From Notospermus geniculatus (lineage: Eukaryota; Nemertea; Pilidiophora; Heteronemertea; Lineidae), in contig NMRB01000128.1 of the NCBI GenBank assembly GCA_002633025.1, forward strand, positions 450,020-514,019: 64,000 bases of DNA. Direction: 5' to 3'. A program made the translations under genes and the position numbers. Below the pieces are notes generated by a model. That model was not told where the DNA came from and made no database searches. It was given only the letters and a program-made list of their open reading frames with translations. Shown one piece after another: positions 45,165 through 57,692 of this stretch. Position 1 is the stretch's first letter. Every line of letters starts with the position of its first letter.

Positions 45165-45388
45165 GAGAAGACCTCAACAATTTCCGTGTGGCATTCAGTA
45201 CCATTGCCTGTCCAATAGGCGGGCGCTCCAGATTGAAGACAGGGTTGCACAGCGCGGCCAAACCTCCCGAGATTGTACATTTCCCGTAGTTCCCAAGGTC
45301 ACCACACTGCAAGGAAGGCGCCGTACCTGACGTAGGCCTAGACGCTGCAGGGCGCAGAATCTGGCGGGTGTGGTGGTGGTGGGGGTGG

Positions 45389-45537
45389 NNNNNNNNNNNN
45401 NNNNNNNNNNNNNNNNNNNNNNNNNNNNNNNNNNNNNNNNNNNNNNNNNNNNNNNNNNNNNNNNNNNNNNNNNNNNNNNNNNNNNNNNNNNNNNNNNNNN
45501 NNNNNNNNNNNNNNNNNNNNNNNNNNNNNNNNNNNNN
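45389..45537. other. Assembly gap
   Basis: 149 N between GGTGGTGG and G-run sequence. Confidence 0.95.
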
Positions 45538-45539
45538 TG

Positions 45540-47070
45540 TGGGGGGGGGGGTGTATGTAATTAATGTGTGGGAGGGCGCTCTAGGCCTAGCTAGTTTACC
45601 AAGCCTTGGCGCCGAGGTGATGTAATCAGGGAGGGTATCTGATTACAAGGGTATCTGAATGGGCCGTTTGACAGCAGGGCCTAGCTCATTTACCAAGTCT
45701 AGACGCTGCCGTGATTTAAGCAGGGATGGGTGTCTGACGCACGCGCGACTGGCGGCCCCTGGCAGAAGATTGAAGTTATGTATTAATGCGCACCATGCAC
45801 TGTAAAGTAGTACGTATTAAAACTGATGGTACATTGTATCTCTTTAATCCGATGACAGCGAGTGTAATAATTGGCCAAATATGAAACACTAGGTAGATTG
45901 GAATTATTCGAAGCAAGCACAGGACAAAACCATGCTAACTTGACTGAATTCAGGTCTCGCTGCAGCACTGTATACAACCGCCGGGTCAATCTCGTCACAC
46001 TGGCTGGCGAGCAAGCTCTGCCGCTTCAGTGAGTAAATTGGCTCTGGTGACCAAACTAGCACATCTCTGTGACTGAATTTTCGCATGTTGGAAGAGAGAA
46101 TAGTACTGCACAGTACTGTATATATATCGCATGGCGTCGATGCCGTATTTTGACCGGGAAGTCGGACACGAAGAGGAACGAGGGTAACTCATCAAAAGAC
46201 GACTGACGAGGGCAATTCATAGATGTGGGCAACTTCGTAAAACCTGTTTCATTGTATTTGAGGCTAGATAAACTGGTATCCTCCCGTAGGCCTACCTCTT
46301 CCTGTCCAACATGTTAACCCCTGATGGCCAAGGTCTATCCTCCCGTATAGGCCCACCTGTTCCTGTCTAACATGTTAAACCCTAACGGCCTATGAGCTAG
46401 GCCCTTGCCCGGCATCCCACTCATTTATCATATATCCCTGTACCCCTGCCAGATGCAACGGCCCTGTTGCTCCTACGTGTACATGTGTACAGCACATCAT
46501 GTGCGTCACCTGAAAATAGGATGTCATTTTTTCACCCTTGTTTTAATTTTTTTGCAATGCATTGCAATGCCACACCAGGCTGACACAGAGCTTCTAAAGA
46601 GCCCCAACTAAGACCTGTTCTTTTTCTTTTTTTCACTTAATACTGCAAACCCGTCATTTTAAGGAAGAGTTTGCCGACTAAAGTAATACTTCCTATCCCA
46701 AAATGGGCCTGATTTGGTGGTCATTTTCTGCCAAATTTGGCCAATAAAATCGGGAAAATTACTGAAAACTCGACCAGGAGGCCATGTTCACAACATCAGA
46801 TTAGTTCTTATCCCTGTCAACATGCGTTGAGACGGCAGCATGGCACGGAATTTCACTTGAAATTGGACCCGGGAGGAATCTGACCTGAGACAGGTGGCGA
46901 CACCACAGGTCAAACTGCAGAACTGAGCTTACTGAGTGTGCCGAATTCACGTGTGTCGCAGCGCTGTGGTTGTGGCACTCGTTGCCGCAATGACCTGTTG
47001 TATAAATAGCAACTGTTCGGTTCACTCGCTTCCAGTCGCAAGGCCGATGTACGATAGGGCCTAGCATTCC
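45540..47070. other. Non-coding stretch with short tandem duplications
   Basis: A two-copy repeat of about 62 bp lies at 46277-46400 (TATCCTCCCGTA...ACATGTTAA), and a looser duplication at about 45580-45740. No gene supported. Confidence 0.5.
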
Positions 47071-48514
47071 CAGGAAAAAATGAACTATGAAATTTGATAG
47101 TTTAATTATAAAAAGTTCATAATTTAACTATGAAATTTACTACGAAAAAGTTGGTGGTTGAACTGTGAACTTTGATAGTGAAATGGTAAGTGATTCGTAG
47201 TTCAACTATCAAAATGACAGTTGTTCTCACTATGAACTTCATAGTCCAACTGCCCACTTAAACTATCAAAATTACTATGAACTTCATAGTTCAAGTATGA
47301 AAAGTGACTGAAGAAGCGCTAACCCCTGGAGGAGTGTGAGACTCCTCTCGATCGAAAAAACCCTGATCAGGGGACTCTGTTAGGCTGAGTAAGCCGCAAC
47401 ATACAAGTTACCATACATAAGATATTGGACTCGGCGTTTCCATCAAAAAAAACTTTATCATATGTGTGCTGCAATGAAGCATCATTTCTGACAAATTTGG
47501 CACTCCACAAAAATAATGAGCGAGGTTTCTTGTACAAATTTAAGTTGTTACCATGTTAGTATAGGAGGGAGCAACATTCTTATAATTTTTATACGACATA
47601 TTTTTAATTCTACAATTAGCATAATTAGTTATTAAGATTAACATATATTCTACTAGAGTTTCTCCTCGATCCTGACTGTCCAAGCTGGGGACAGTTCAGG
47701 GATCATATGCCACAACTCCTATTGTAGTTGGCATTATTATGCATGGACACCATTACCCATTATGAAATAGACCAACGGTTGACCACAACATTGTGATGCA
47801 ATTGCATGTCCTCAGAAAGGCCTAGTTTGTGTGTTAATTGAAGCGTTGTTGGCTGTTTAACATCGGAGTGAATTGCGTAACCAATCAATTTCCTTTACCT
47901 CACCCCACTGCCTCTTAAATGATGCACTGATGTATGGCTCTCCTGAATAAAAGATATTTCCCCTGGGGACAGATATCCACAAGTTATCTCACTGTGTAGG
48001 CCTAATACTATCAGACAGGAGTCATGTTTTGTTATTCACCCTCGACCTTTAACTCCGGAAAATAAACTGCTTTTGTTTTTGGTTTGGTGTGGCGCCGTAC
48101 AACTCTTGAAGCATGGCGCACACGGGCAACTAAAACGAGGGCGACTACTACGTCGCATGTGATAATTACCTTTGAGGTCGATCAGTGATGTCATCCACGA
48201 CATCGCTGATCTTCCAAGGAACATTTGTCGCAAACGAGTCAACAAAAGCTAAAAAAAACTAACAATATGTTCAGTCGCTGCTATGGTCGCAAGGCCGGTC
48301 GCCTAGAAAATCGCTCAAAAATCGCTCGTGCGCCATGCTTTACCGATTGGCGTGTGCCCGTCCCTCCGCTCCACCGTAGACGGTCAGGGCGTGTTGTGTA
48401 AGGTCCTCCCGTCCAGCCATGAATCGTGCAATTTTGCCATTGTCATTGCCAAATCAGGACAGCGGTGGGCTTCATGGTAGGCCTCCATTTCAGCCTCTGT
48501 GACTGCATCTCTTC

Positions 48515-48655
48515 TTAAGGCGGTGACAGACTGGCGCGTAAGCAACGTGTCTGAAAGCGTTCAACCTATCAGGCAGGCGGTAACACGGATCGAAACACCT
48601 GCCGAAGAATGTGATTGGCGGAACTGCAGTACGCGCCGGTCTGTCACCGGCTTAA
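48515..48655. mobile_element. 133-bp MITE with TTAA target
   Basis: Body 48519-48651 with ends GGCGGTGACAGACTGGCGCG and the near-perfect inverse. TTAA lies on both sides. Confidence 0.8.
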
Positions 48656-48664
48656 GTCTTCTCT

Positions 48665-48912
48665 GGGCCGATTTTTTTATACGATGGCTAAGATAACCAT
48701 CGGGTTTTATTAACCCTCAGTTGACAAACTGTTTGTTAATCGAACTTAATTTTTCGATTTTATAAATCGATTTATAAATCGTTGATAGCCAAACGTTCTA
48801 ACAGTCAAAAGGTTTAGGCCTACTTTGGTTAATTTACGGTTTGTCAGAAAAGCCGATGGTTAACCGAGGTTTACCTCAGGCCTACATGTAACTATCGTTT
48901 AAAAAATCAGCC
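48665..48912. mobile_element. Foldback MITE
   Basis: GCCGATTTTTTTATACGATGG at the left (20 bp paired) and CTATCGTTTAAAAAATCAGCC at the right, with further internal pairs (AACCATCG/CGATGGTT). Confidence 0.65.
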
Positions 48913-49849
48913 CTCTCTGTGCCATGTTTGATCTGGAACTGTCAGTGGTGACTGTTCCCTGTCTGTGAGTGCGTACTGTTCAGCCCTGACAGTCATACAA
49001 TCCATTGTATTTGAGCCCTCAAAAGTACCAGGAGAATTCTTTGAACAGTTCCTTGATTAGGCAACATCCATTAACCAAAACTTTCTTTCAGGAGGCCCCT
49101 ATTTCAATTGGAAAATACCCATTTAAAGAAATTATGAAGGTTAATACGCCTAGGCCTACTCAGTACAGAAATGATTCAACTTTGCTACCCCTCATTACCT
49201 CTTACGATAATAGGCCTATTGTACCAGCATGAAGCCTATTACAATTGGTGTTATGGCATTTTATCCTTGAACTATACCAGGGCCTGACAGTCAGGATCGA
49301 GGAGAAACTCTAGTAGAGTTGTTGTCTATTCATAACTGTTGGGCACCTCAAACTGTTCACTGTAGGGTGACAACACTTGCAATGTACAGCAACAGTTTGG
49401 GACCTTCAACAGTCATGAATAGACAACAACTCTATTATGAACTTTTTGGGGAAATGACAGTTGAAGTATGAAATTTTTATAATAACTATGAAGTTGATAG
49501 TTACTACGAAGTAACTATCAACTTCGTAGTTCTACTATAAACGTTTTGTAACTGAAAGTTGAATTATGAAATTCGGTAAGAACTTTGAAATTGATAGTTA
49601 CTACAAAGTAATTACTATCAACTTTTATAGTTCTACTTTGAACCTTTTAAAAACGAAAGTTGAATTACGACATTTGTTTATACTATGAAGTTGATAATTT
49701 TACTATGAAGTAACTACTATCAACCTTCACAGTTCTACTATGAAGCTTTTGGAAATGACAGTTGAACTGTGAACCTCATAGTCAAACTATTACATTTGAT
49801 AGTCCAACTGTGAAATTGGTAGTGGAACTGTGAACTTTCATAGTTCATT

Positions 49850-49878
49850 AAGACCGCCCCCATCAATGGGGCGGTCTT
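49850..49878. repeat. GC-rich hairpin, 11-bp stem
   Basis: AAGACCGCCCC, a short loop, then GGGGCGGTCTT, directly after the end of the composite foldback. Confidence 0.85.
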
Positions 49879-49881
49879 CCT

Positions 49882-51625
49882 TGTTTTTACTGAATTTCTC
49901 TCCAACCAATCTGTGGTTTCGCCTGGATAACTGAAGAAGTTCGACCTGAAACGCGGCGAAACTCTCACAAATGGTTCATATGCATATTACACAGAATCCT
50001 ATTGATTGTTGGGGTGATTCGATCACAATAAACAGTGAAATTGTGATGAAATTTGTTGGGGTATTATCGTAGGCCTACCTCCCGTCTTCGCAGCCATTAC
50101 ATGCATTAGCCGCAATCTCGTACCGAGAGTTCAGATTAAACTCTGGAAACGGCTACGCCGGCACTACTTTTGCACAGTGCAAAATACATTGCTGACGGCG
50201 GATGGATTTCTGACCGTGCACAACCAATTGCGTAGGGATTCGAAAGAGTTCGTATTTTATTCCCTAATAAAACATTTGTTCGCCAACGGAATGTTAAAAT
50301 AGTAGTATTTTTACAAATACTGGAACAAATTCTAATTTCGGTATGATTGCTTTATCAAATGATTTGTAAAATCGATGAGCACAAGAATCTTGTGGTTCCA
50401 GCCGTTTCAGAGGCCTCAGATTGGCACACGGCGCTCATTAACATAAAAATCTCATGACGTACCACTGACCATGCTGACGGCGTCAGGTAACCAGTGTAAC
50501 TAAACCACTGAAAGCGCCGTGGAGAACACACCACTCTCCAACGTAGAGGCCAGACAGCTTCGTCGCACAAGTGCAGCAACACGCTGGCAAACACGGTACA
50601 ACCATGCCAACATCTTCTGGAGAGTGGCGGAGGCGAGACGTTCCGATTGGTGACCGAGACTTACGGAGCATGCACATTGGTTGCTCATACATGTGCTACG
50701 CAAACCGGTGAGTTGATTCCTCTTCGTTTTATCTGTTTATGGTGAAATTACCAAATTGAAGTAGATCTTCGCGGGTAAATACGTTTTATGATAATTGATA
50801 TGACAATGAACTTTGTTGACATGGTTAATTTGTGATTTGCGGCGCTGATCACCATCGGCGGCCTGTCATCATTCCATGCATGCGCTGCATGGCAGCATGC
50901 ATCATTAGGCCTAGGCCTATGCATGTCATGTGCATCATGGTCATCATCATGGACATAGGTAGGTGGGATGGCTTCATTCATGCCTGCTTGCAATGTCATG
51001 ATGTGTAGGTCTAGGCCTATATTGGCCTCTGAGCCTAGGCACTCGGCACTCTGACTGACTGTGCAGTGTCAAAGAGAAAAAAAGAGATGCCATTGAAGAA
51101 AAAAAATACTTACCACGTAGGCCTAGCGCTAGGCCTAGGCCTAGGGCCTACAGGGCTATGATTATGAATGATGAATGCGGCTCCTACCCTGGCATGCCTG
51201 GCCTAGCCGTATTGCGGCTTTTACAGGGGTAGGGCCCGCCTTTCTGATCCACAAAAAAAAAGAAAAATCCTCACCCTTACCCATAAGCTTTTGGTATAGC
51301 CTAATGGACATTCATAAATGTGAGAGTTGCGTTGTTCTTTCGCACGCAGCACCCGTCCCGGGCCCTCCTCATAGTGAACACCACAATATAGTGGACATTT
51401 TTTCAGGTCCCAAGGGTGTTCACTATACGGCGGTTTTACTGTAATTTGCTTAAAGTACTTAGTCTGTTTTAGAGTTTCTTCACACCATTTTGCTCTTGAT
51501 GCATACCACCACTAAAAGACTGTGATGAAAGAACGTCAGAGTGCCAATACATCGGTACTCTGTGTGTACATGTCAAAGAAAGCCATACGCTAACTTACTG
51601 ATACTTATTGCCTCATACTCAAAAC
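49882..51625. other. Non-coding stretch
   Basis: No supported gene. TAGGCCTA-type palindrome clusters lie near 50908-50919 and 51118-51150. Confidence 0.4.
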
Positions 51626-52387
51626 CATTTTCCTTTTCTCTTTACAGGATGTCTAAAACAAATGCACGAAAAGATCCATCTTGATATTAAGTGTCCTAGG
51701 ACTTGATGCTGTTAAAGTAATTTGCCAAAGAAGCAAGACATGAGAGACTGTCACAATCATACCATAATCACAACTTCTGCAAGGCCAAGGTGATTTCTGT
51801 CATACTTCAAGTCTCAGGACACAATGAAAGGGGCCAATGACAATGTATGTGATTTACAGTATCAGCACATATCATATGTATCTAGCACCACCATCCTTAT
51901 GCTCGACAATGAAGACGTCATCTTCAAACATTGTTCGCAAACTAAACCTTTGTCAACTGCACCAGCTTTTGGTTTGCTATTGCATTGTACATGTAGGCCT
52001 ACTTGCAGTCAACATCAATCGTGATGGATACAGGAGCAGCAGGAGTTATGTCACAACATGTACTAGTATGTTCGCATATGACCTATATTTGTTGTACACT
52101 TTGATTATGAACAAAATAAAACATTCTGGCTTTCAACTAAATGTGCATCTTACTGAGCTTTGTAATTCTAATGTTACAAATCTATGACACCTTGTCAAGG
52201 TCCTTGATCCTCGCTATAACCATGCCCATCAACCGAACTTTCTGCATTGCCACTCAGTAATATATTCTTCATCAGTCAACTTTCCCTAATTTCTAAGGGC
52301 GGTCTTCAAATTGACTGGTAAGTCAATTTCTAGTTTTTTCCTGGGTTAGAACAGACAGATCAACCCCTGGACTACGTAACATTTTAG

Positions 52388-53380
52388 AGGAAGAATATCG
52401 GTGACTATGTCCAAGACGGGACGCTGACGTTTTTCTCAAGTTGCAAGCTCCTCATTAGATCTTCAACAGAAACAACGTACCTGATTTATAAGGTGCCTGT
52501 AACGAATCATAGCAACAAACAAACTGAACTGACGTTTCACTTATGCTCTTTCAAACCTCACACGTATCCTACGTTTAGAGTCAAGTACCTAACTAACCTT
52601 ACCATTACTAACAACGGGCGATTGTTTACGACATTCGGTATGAATGTTCTGTACATTGATCACGGCAAGAGACGAGACTCACTAGTAGTAATACATTTGA
52701 TACAGAAAGTAAAAACACGAATCTCGTTAACCATGAATTTGTGTTCCTCTAAAAGGTATCGTTTTTGTTCTCTACATCCATGTAACATCCACGAAAGGCT
52801 GACTTTACTTCTGAGGTTGCAATGCTTAAACAGCCGTAAATCTTACTTGTTGTTAGTTAGGTTACGATCGAGTCTGGAAAATGGGACATCATCGTCGGTT
52901 AGGGAAAATGTAAAAATAACGAAGCTCTCTCAAGTAAAACGACATTTGAGTTACCGGTATGATCTACTCGGTAAAAGAATGGACCTCGTACTGCTGCACA
53001 GACGTCTGCACAAATACAAAAATCAAGGCTACACTATGTGGAGGAACGAAAGCTACAAAATCCCTCACAGAATTCGTCCGTTCGGGGACACGCCATATTG
53101 GACATATGTCTGCAGCGCATTATACTATGAGGTTGCCAACGATAGAATTGTTCTTCTTGCTAGAGATATTAACTGGAAGTACTTCTTGGTCAGTTTTTGT
53201 CTCCCTTGGCGGAAAGGGGCGAACATCTATGTAACCAAGCTACACAAATTGAACAAGTTTCCGCAAGTAATAACAGTCGGTCAAAACGGGTTTATTTTTA
53301 CATTCACAAAGTCTTCTGATGAAGACAATAAACAAATATTACGTTCCTATAGACTTATTAGAGAACATCCGTTGGCATGA
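52388..53380 (+). CDS. Long unrecognised open frame, probable terminal exon
   Basis: The frame is open for 330 codons to a TGA-free end at 53380 (TGA at 53378-53380). The first in-frame ATG comes late (about 52643), so the start is probably an upstream exon; TTTTTCTCAAG at 52440 is a plausible acceptor. The product is rich in Lys, Arg and Leu, with no signal peptide or membrane segment seen. I see loosely repeated beta-like blocks (TITNNGRLFTTFG; VITVGQNGFIFTFT) that faintly recall kelch-type blades, but this is not enough for a family call. Long and stop-free, so probably a real or recently lost gene. Confidence 0.45.
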   Translation, partial: RKNIGDYVQDGTLTFFSSCKLLIRSSTETTYLIYKVPVTNHSNKQTELTFHLCSFKPHTYPTFRVKYLTNLTITNNGRLFTTFGMNVLYIDHGKRRDSLVVIHLIQKVKTRISLTMNLCSSKRYRFCSLHPCNIHERLTLLLRLQCLNSRKSYLLLVRLRSSLENGTSSSVRENVKITKLSQVKRHLSYRYDLLGKRMDLVLLHRRLHKYKNQGYTMWRNESYKIPHRIRPFGDTPYWTYVCSALYYEVANDRIVLLARDINWKYFLVSFCLPWRKGANIYVTKLHKLNKFPQVITVGQNGFIFTFTKSSDEDNKQILRSYRLIREHPLA

Positions 53381-53548
53381 TTTAACGACGTGCCACTACT
53401 CCCAAGGGGATAATGCAGAAACCTGTACCCCCCGCCCTAGTCAGGCATTCGAAACGTAGAAAATCTGCATGGTCCGGAGTCGACTCATTTTCACTCAGAA
53501 CTTGACAGGGATTTGTCGGATATTCACAGCTATCCCAAGGGCTCACAG

Positions 53549-54257
53549 GTGTATTATAAAAGTTGGCCATTTTTTCGTGTTTTAGCCTGTTCTTTGTGGC
53601 TTATTCATGCAGAGCGGTAACGCAATCATCCTGATTTATTTACTGCATATAAAAGTTCATTCATTCCTGGACAAATTGTTGTCTTCAGTTCTAATATAGT
53701 CCAACAGTAACACAGTTAAATTTTGAATTAAAAATTTGAACCAAAAACACAATTTTCCTGAATTACATGACAGGTTTATAACAGATTAACAATCTGAAAT
53801 GTACATCCAGTGGGCATCATCACAAGCAACAATAATCCGCTGGTTAAATGAGCATAAAGTAAACTACACTGAAATTATATCAAATTTAAACTTTTTGAAG
53901 TGTGTTTAAAAAATTTAAATTTGATTTAATTTCAGTGTAGTTTATTCTTTACTAATTTAACCTGCGGATTATTGTAGCTTGTAATGATGCCCACCAGATG
54001 CACTTTTCAGATTGTCAATCCGTCATGAACCTGTCATGTAATTAAGGAAATTTGTGTTTTTGGTTCAAATTTTTAATTCAAAATTTAACTGTGTTACTCT
54101 TGGACTATATTAAAACTGAAGATAATAATATGTCCAGGGATTAATGAACATTTATATGCACTAAATAAATCATGATGATTGCGTTATCGCTCTGCATGAA
54201 TAAGCCACAAAGAACAGGCTAAAACACAAAAAAATGGCCAACTTTTATAATACACCA
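53549..54257. mobile_element. 710-bp foldback, about 350-bp arms
   Basis: GTGTATTATAAAAGTTGGCC begins the left arm and its inverse ends the right arm. The arms match throughout at close to 90 percent, with a centre of about 20 bp near 53900. No target duplication is clear. Confidence 0.88.
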
Positions 54258-54534
54258 GTGCTGTAGGGTCAGGTTTCGACATATTTTCATACTGCCTGGA
54301 AACCTGTCCCCTGTATGTTGAATAGTATATCTATTAAAACAAAAAATGCGGTGCACCTTTTCATTCCGAAACGAATGCCTTTCAACAAGGAAATTGACAA
54401 CTAGGCCACTGCCCCAAAGGATTCACAGGGGCTTGAGACATGTATTGCAGGGTGGTGGGTGTGTTTCAGAGGTCCAAGGAGCAGACAGCCCGATAATAAC
54501 ACCCCCGTATAATGCCCCAGTCTACTAACGTATA

Positions 54535-54563
54535 CCTTGAAGATAATTTCTACGTTAGTAGAC
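54535..54563. repeat. Short inverted repeat
   Basis: GTCTACTAACGTA near 54522 and TACGTTAGTAGAC near 54552, a 13-bp perfect pair. Confidence 0.7.
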
Positions 54564-54747
54564 GGGTACTGCTGCATTGTGCCATCGGCTCTACTGATGA
54601 CTGCCGGACGCAGAAGGTGAAAATTAGAATGAAATGGTCCATGGACCATGTGCTCAACTGGGTGAACGTACATGTACCAGAAAAACAAATGACAAAAGTT
54701 AAATCGAAATGTCCCAGGGTCATGTACATCCTCATTTGATGCACCCG

Positions 54748-55230
54748 ATAAAAATTTGGAGACAATCCAGTTACAGCTCAGGAGTTACTGGACTTTGAGC
54801 TTTGGTTTTAGCCACCTGGTGGCCAAGCAGAGAATGAAATTGGACCGAAAATTGGTGTCATAGGTCAGCTGAAATAGGGGTGTATATGTACCAAGTTTCA
54901 AGTCAATAGCCCAAACAGTTATGAAACGCGCCAACAAATGACTAAATTTTGAACTTTGACCTCTGTGACCTTGAAAAGTCGATCAAATCAAAAACCCCTT
55001 ACTATTGTCATGCACCCTCATTAGAAGCACCAATGATAAAAATTTGGAGAGGATCCAGTCATTAGTTCATGAGTTATTGCACTTTTTGTGTTTTTGGTTT
55101 CCGCCACCTGGTGGCCATGCTAAGGGTCAAATCGGACCGAAACTTGGGGTCATAGGTCATCTGACCAAGGGGTATATATGTACCAAATTTCAGGCCAATA
55201 GCACCTGCGCTTACGAAACGTGCCAGTTAA
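54748..55230. repeat. Two-copy 286-bp tandem repeat
   Basis: GATAAAAATTTGGAGA begins each copy (54748 and 55034). The copies share CCACCTGGTGGCCA and TATATGTACCAA. Related sequence is at 31490-31560 and 31790-31850. Confidence 0.8.
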
Positions 55231-55239
55231 ACCCCCACC

Positions 55240-56385
55240 GGCCTGGGGTATGAAAGGAGCTCATTGGCCAAGATGGCCGTGATGTCATTTGGAGCAGCTT
55301 TTGAAACTGGAAGAAGTGTAAATGCTCCTGGAAATTTTTATATTACTCATTTCACAGAATAAAATATTTCACAAAATTGGGCAGTGATATTCATGAATAC
55401 TCAGAGAAAGTAGATATGTCATTGAATCAGTTATGGGTGGCGTCCACTAGAGCGCCGACAACATTAGGAAGGGTTCGGGAAGCAAATGTGTCATTTCGGC
55501 ATTGCTTCCGCATCAAGTCTTATTGGTCGTTTTACCCTTTCCCGAACGTGCAGAAATGCCGCGAACTGTTCAGGAATGATAAAGACAGTGAACGGAACCT
55601 TTCAAGAATATGCGGAGAGGTTGCCGAATGAATGCGGATTCACTAAATTTGCATTCCGCGTCATTCCAAAGTCTAAAGAATTTTCCGGGCGAAAATGTTA
55701 ATCAATCTACATTAATGTAAGGTGCTCAGAATAATCCCTGATTACCAAAACTGGTGTCCGACGTATGGAATGTTTGGTGGGTTAGGGTATAGACCCCTGA
55801 CCAGACGAAGCACGCATTCAGGCATAACCTCCCTCTGTTGAACTACAACTGTCTGGTCAACTTCAAAACGATGCATCAGCAAAGCCTTTTTTCTCAGGTA
55901 TCTTTGTTTTTCCAAGCACTTTTAGGCCTATAATGCATCACCTGCCAAAATTTTTTATATCGTATCCTTCTCAAAGCATTGTTTTGTTTTCGAGGAACCT
56001 GTCCATTTCCAAGCCAACCTTGAGGAACTGTAGCAATGCATGGCTTTAGAAAACAGTCTGGGCATTGTCCCTCCTCATCATCACTGAAGGAAACCTCTTT
56101 ATTTTCACCAGCTTGACGCAAGGGCCCAGCGCGCCGCGTAGCGGCCAACAGCGGAGCTAGCCAAAGACTTGTCACGGGTCAATCAATAGAACTGGACTCA
56201 TAGGAAATATGCACCTAATGTCCAGATGGAATATACCGGACGGTTGTTTAGAAATTCACCCCCCAAAAAAGTTATAAAATGTAAAAATATATATTAATAA
56301 GTCCGTATTTACTCTTTTAGCGGATTTCCGCGAGCACGTCCCGTTCAGGATGGTCAAACACGGGACACAAAATGCTATAACCGAT
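55240..56385. other. Non-coding stretch
   Basis: No gene supported. Confidence 0.4.
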
Positions 56386-56395
56386 CTGTTAAATT

Positions 56396-56452
56396 CTCAT
56401 CAGCATCATCAGCATAACCATCATCATCATCATTATCATCATCATCATCATT

Positions 56453-56490
<38 letters not shown>

Positions 56491-56546
56491 TATCATCATC
56501 ACCATCATCTCCATCATCATCAATGCCACCATCATCATCATAATCT

Positions 56547-56577
<31 letters not shown>

Positions 56578-56625
56578 CATCACCCTAATAATCATAATCA
56601 TAATCATCACCATCATCATCATCAT
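56396..56625. repeat. (CAT)n microsatellite, about 230 bp
   Basis: Long imperfect CAT/CAC run; it would read as poly-His or poly-Met. Confidence 0.97.
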
Positions 56626-56890
56626 TGTAACGGCCTCCAATCCTGTGTACCGACTTCACATAAGCCCTGGCTCTCAAAAACAAACAACTTGTTTCCTTGG
56701 TGTTGATCTGTTCTTTTATTCATTGTTTGAAGACACCCTCTTGCACGTAAAACTGCAATAAAATTGCACCGAAGGTAAGAAAACAGCACATGGTTACGTA
56801 GTTTATAAGTGAAGAAACCTAGAAAACGTCACAACCTGTCTCTACGGCCATGACAAGACGCCCCCGTAAGGTGCTGCCATCTGTCCTACG
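56626..56890 (-). repeat. Partial second LTR of the BEL/Pao element
   Basis: About 90 percent identical to 56938-57190 (the U5 side of the LTR). It is separated from the full LTR by 47 bp, giving a tandem LTR arrangement. Confidence 0.7.
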
Positions 56891-56937
56891 TGGGTTTAGG
56901 CCCGCACTGATATTGTCACCATTAGCACCTTCACATG

Positions 56938-57550
56938 TGTAACGGCCTCCAATCCTGTGTTTCCGACTTCTTATAAAACCTGGCTCTCAAAAGCAAACAA
57001 CTTGTTTCTTGTGTTGATCGGTTCTTTGATTATTTGGAAACCACCCTCTTGCACGTAAAACTGCAATGAAAATTGCACCCAAGGTAAGGTTACATAGGCA
57101 TAGTTTACAAGTGAAGAAACCTAGAACGTCACAACCTGTCTCTACGGCCATGACAAGACGCCCCTGTAAGGTGCTGCCATCTGTCCTACGATACATAAAC
57201 TACGACACGCCTCCTTGGAGAAATTCACCAGAGAAGGCAATGGAGATTAACTGTTCCAAACTACACCTAAAAGTCAATTTAACATGACATATGTGGTACA
57301 AGTGTTCTATACATTCTTATTTTCTCATGTACCTCGAACATCCGGACCAATCTCTCCGATTTCTTAACTTTATGACTTTTCCTTGGTCCTTATAGAGTAA
57401 ATAGCGAAATTTCAACTTCATGTTGCGGCAAAATTATATCTTGTGATGACGACCACCAAAATCTTGAACACGTGACTTCCGATGACATGATTAAAACAAA
57501 AGAGCAAACAAGCGCGAAAATTCAAATACCGGTACACGGTTCTTATACCA
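56938..57550 (-). repeat. 3' LTR of a BEL/Pao retrotransposon
   Basis: Read on the minus strand it starts TGGTATAAGAACC directly after a purine tract (TTAGGGGGGC, 57551-57560) and ends GGCCGTTACA, so it has TG...CA ends. It is 613 bp long and lies about 130 bp after the pol stop, as expected. Confidence 0.65.
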
Positions 57551-57692
57551 GCCCCCCTAATTACGAAGAATGTCCTTATTTGGAGTAATTAGAACCTCAA
57601 TCAAGTCTCTACATACACAATTCACCACACATGCTACACAAGACGCCAGCTTCAGTAATGTCCTACACTGTGGCACTCAAAAAGTTAAAGAG

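Larger units (their letters stand above)
47078..49846. mobile_element. Composite foldback with variable CTATGAA arms
   Basis: The ends are TGAACTATGAAA and its inverse. The subterminal zones (47078-47310 and 49437-49845) are arrays of diverged CTATCAA/CTATGAA words in both orientations. Inside, 47648-47679 and 49287-49318 are 32-bp perfect inverted repeats (TCTACTAGAGTTTCTCC onward), followed by a small hairpin at 49317-49434. No coding capacity. Confidence 0.6.

Noticed and set aside
45368-45625. Open frames across the second N run
   Set aside because: Same artefact, between G-rich simple sequence.
49850-49878. Intrinsic-terminator-like hairpin
   Set aside because: Stem and T-rich flank look right for bacteria, but the context is eukaryotic and at a foldback end.
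53382-53570. 62-residue minus-strand frame after the unknown plus-strand ORF
   Set aside because: Overlaps the foldback border and has no splice or domain support; possibly repeat-derived.
56350-56706. His-rich open frame on the plus strand and Met-rich frame on the minus strand
   Set aside because: Direct translation of the CAT microsatellite; no start context or flanking coding signal.
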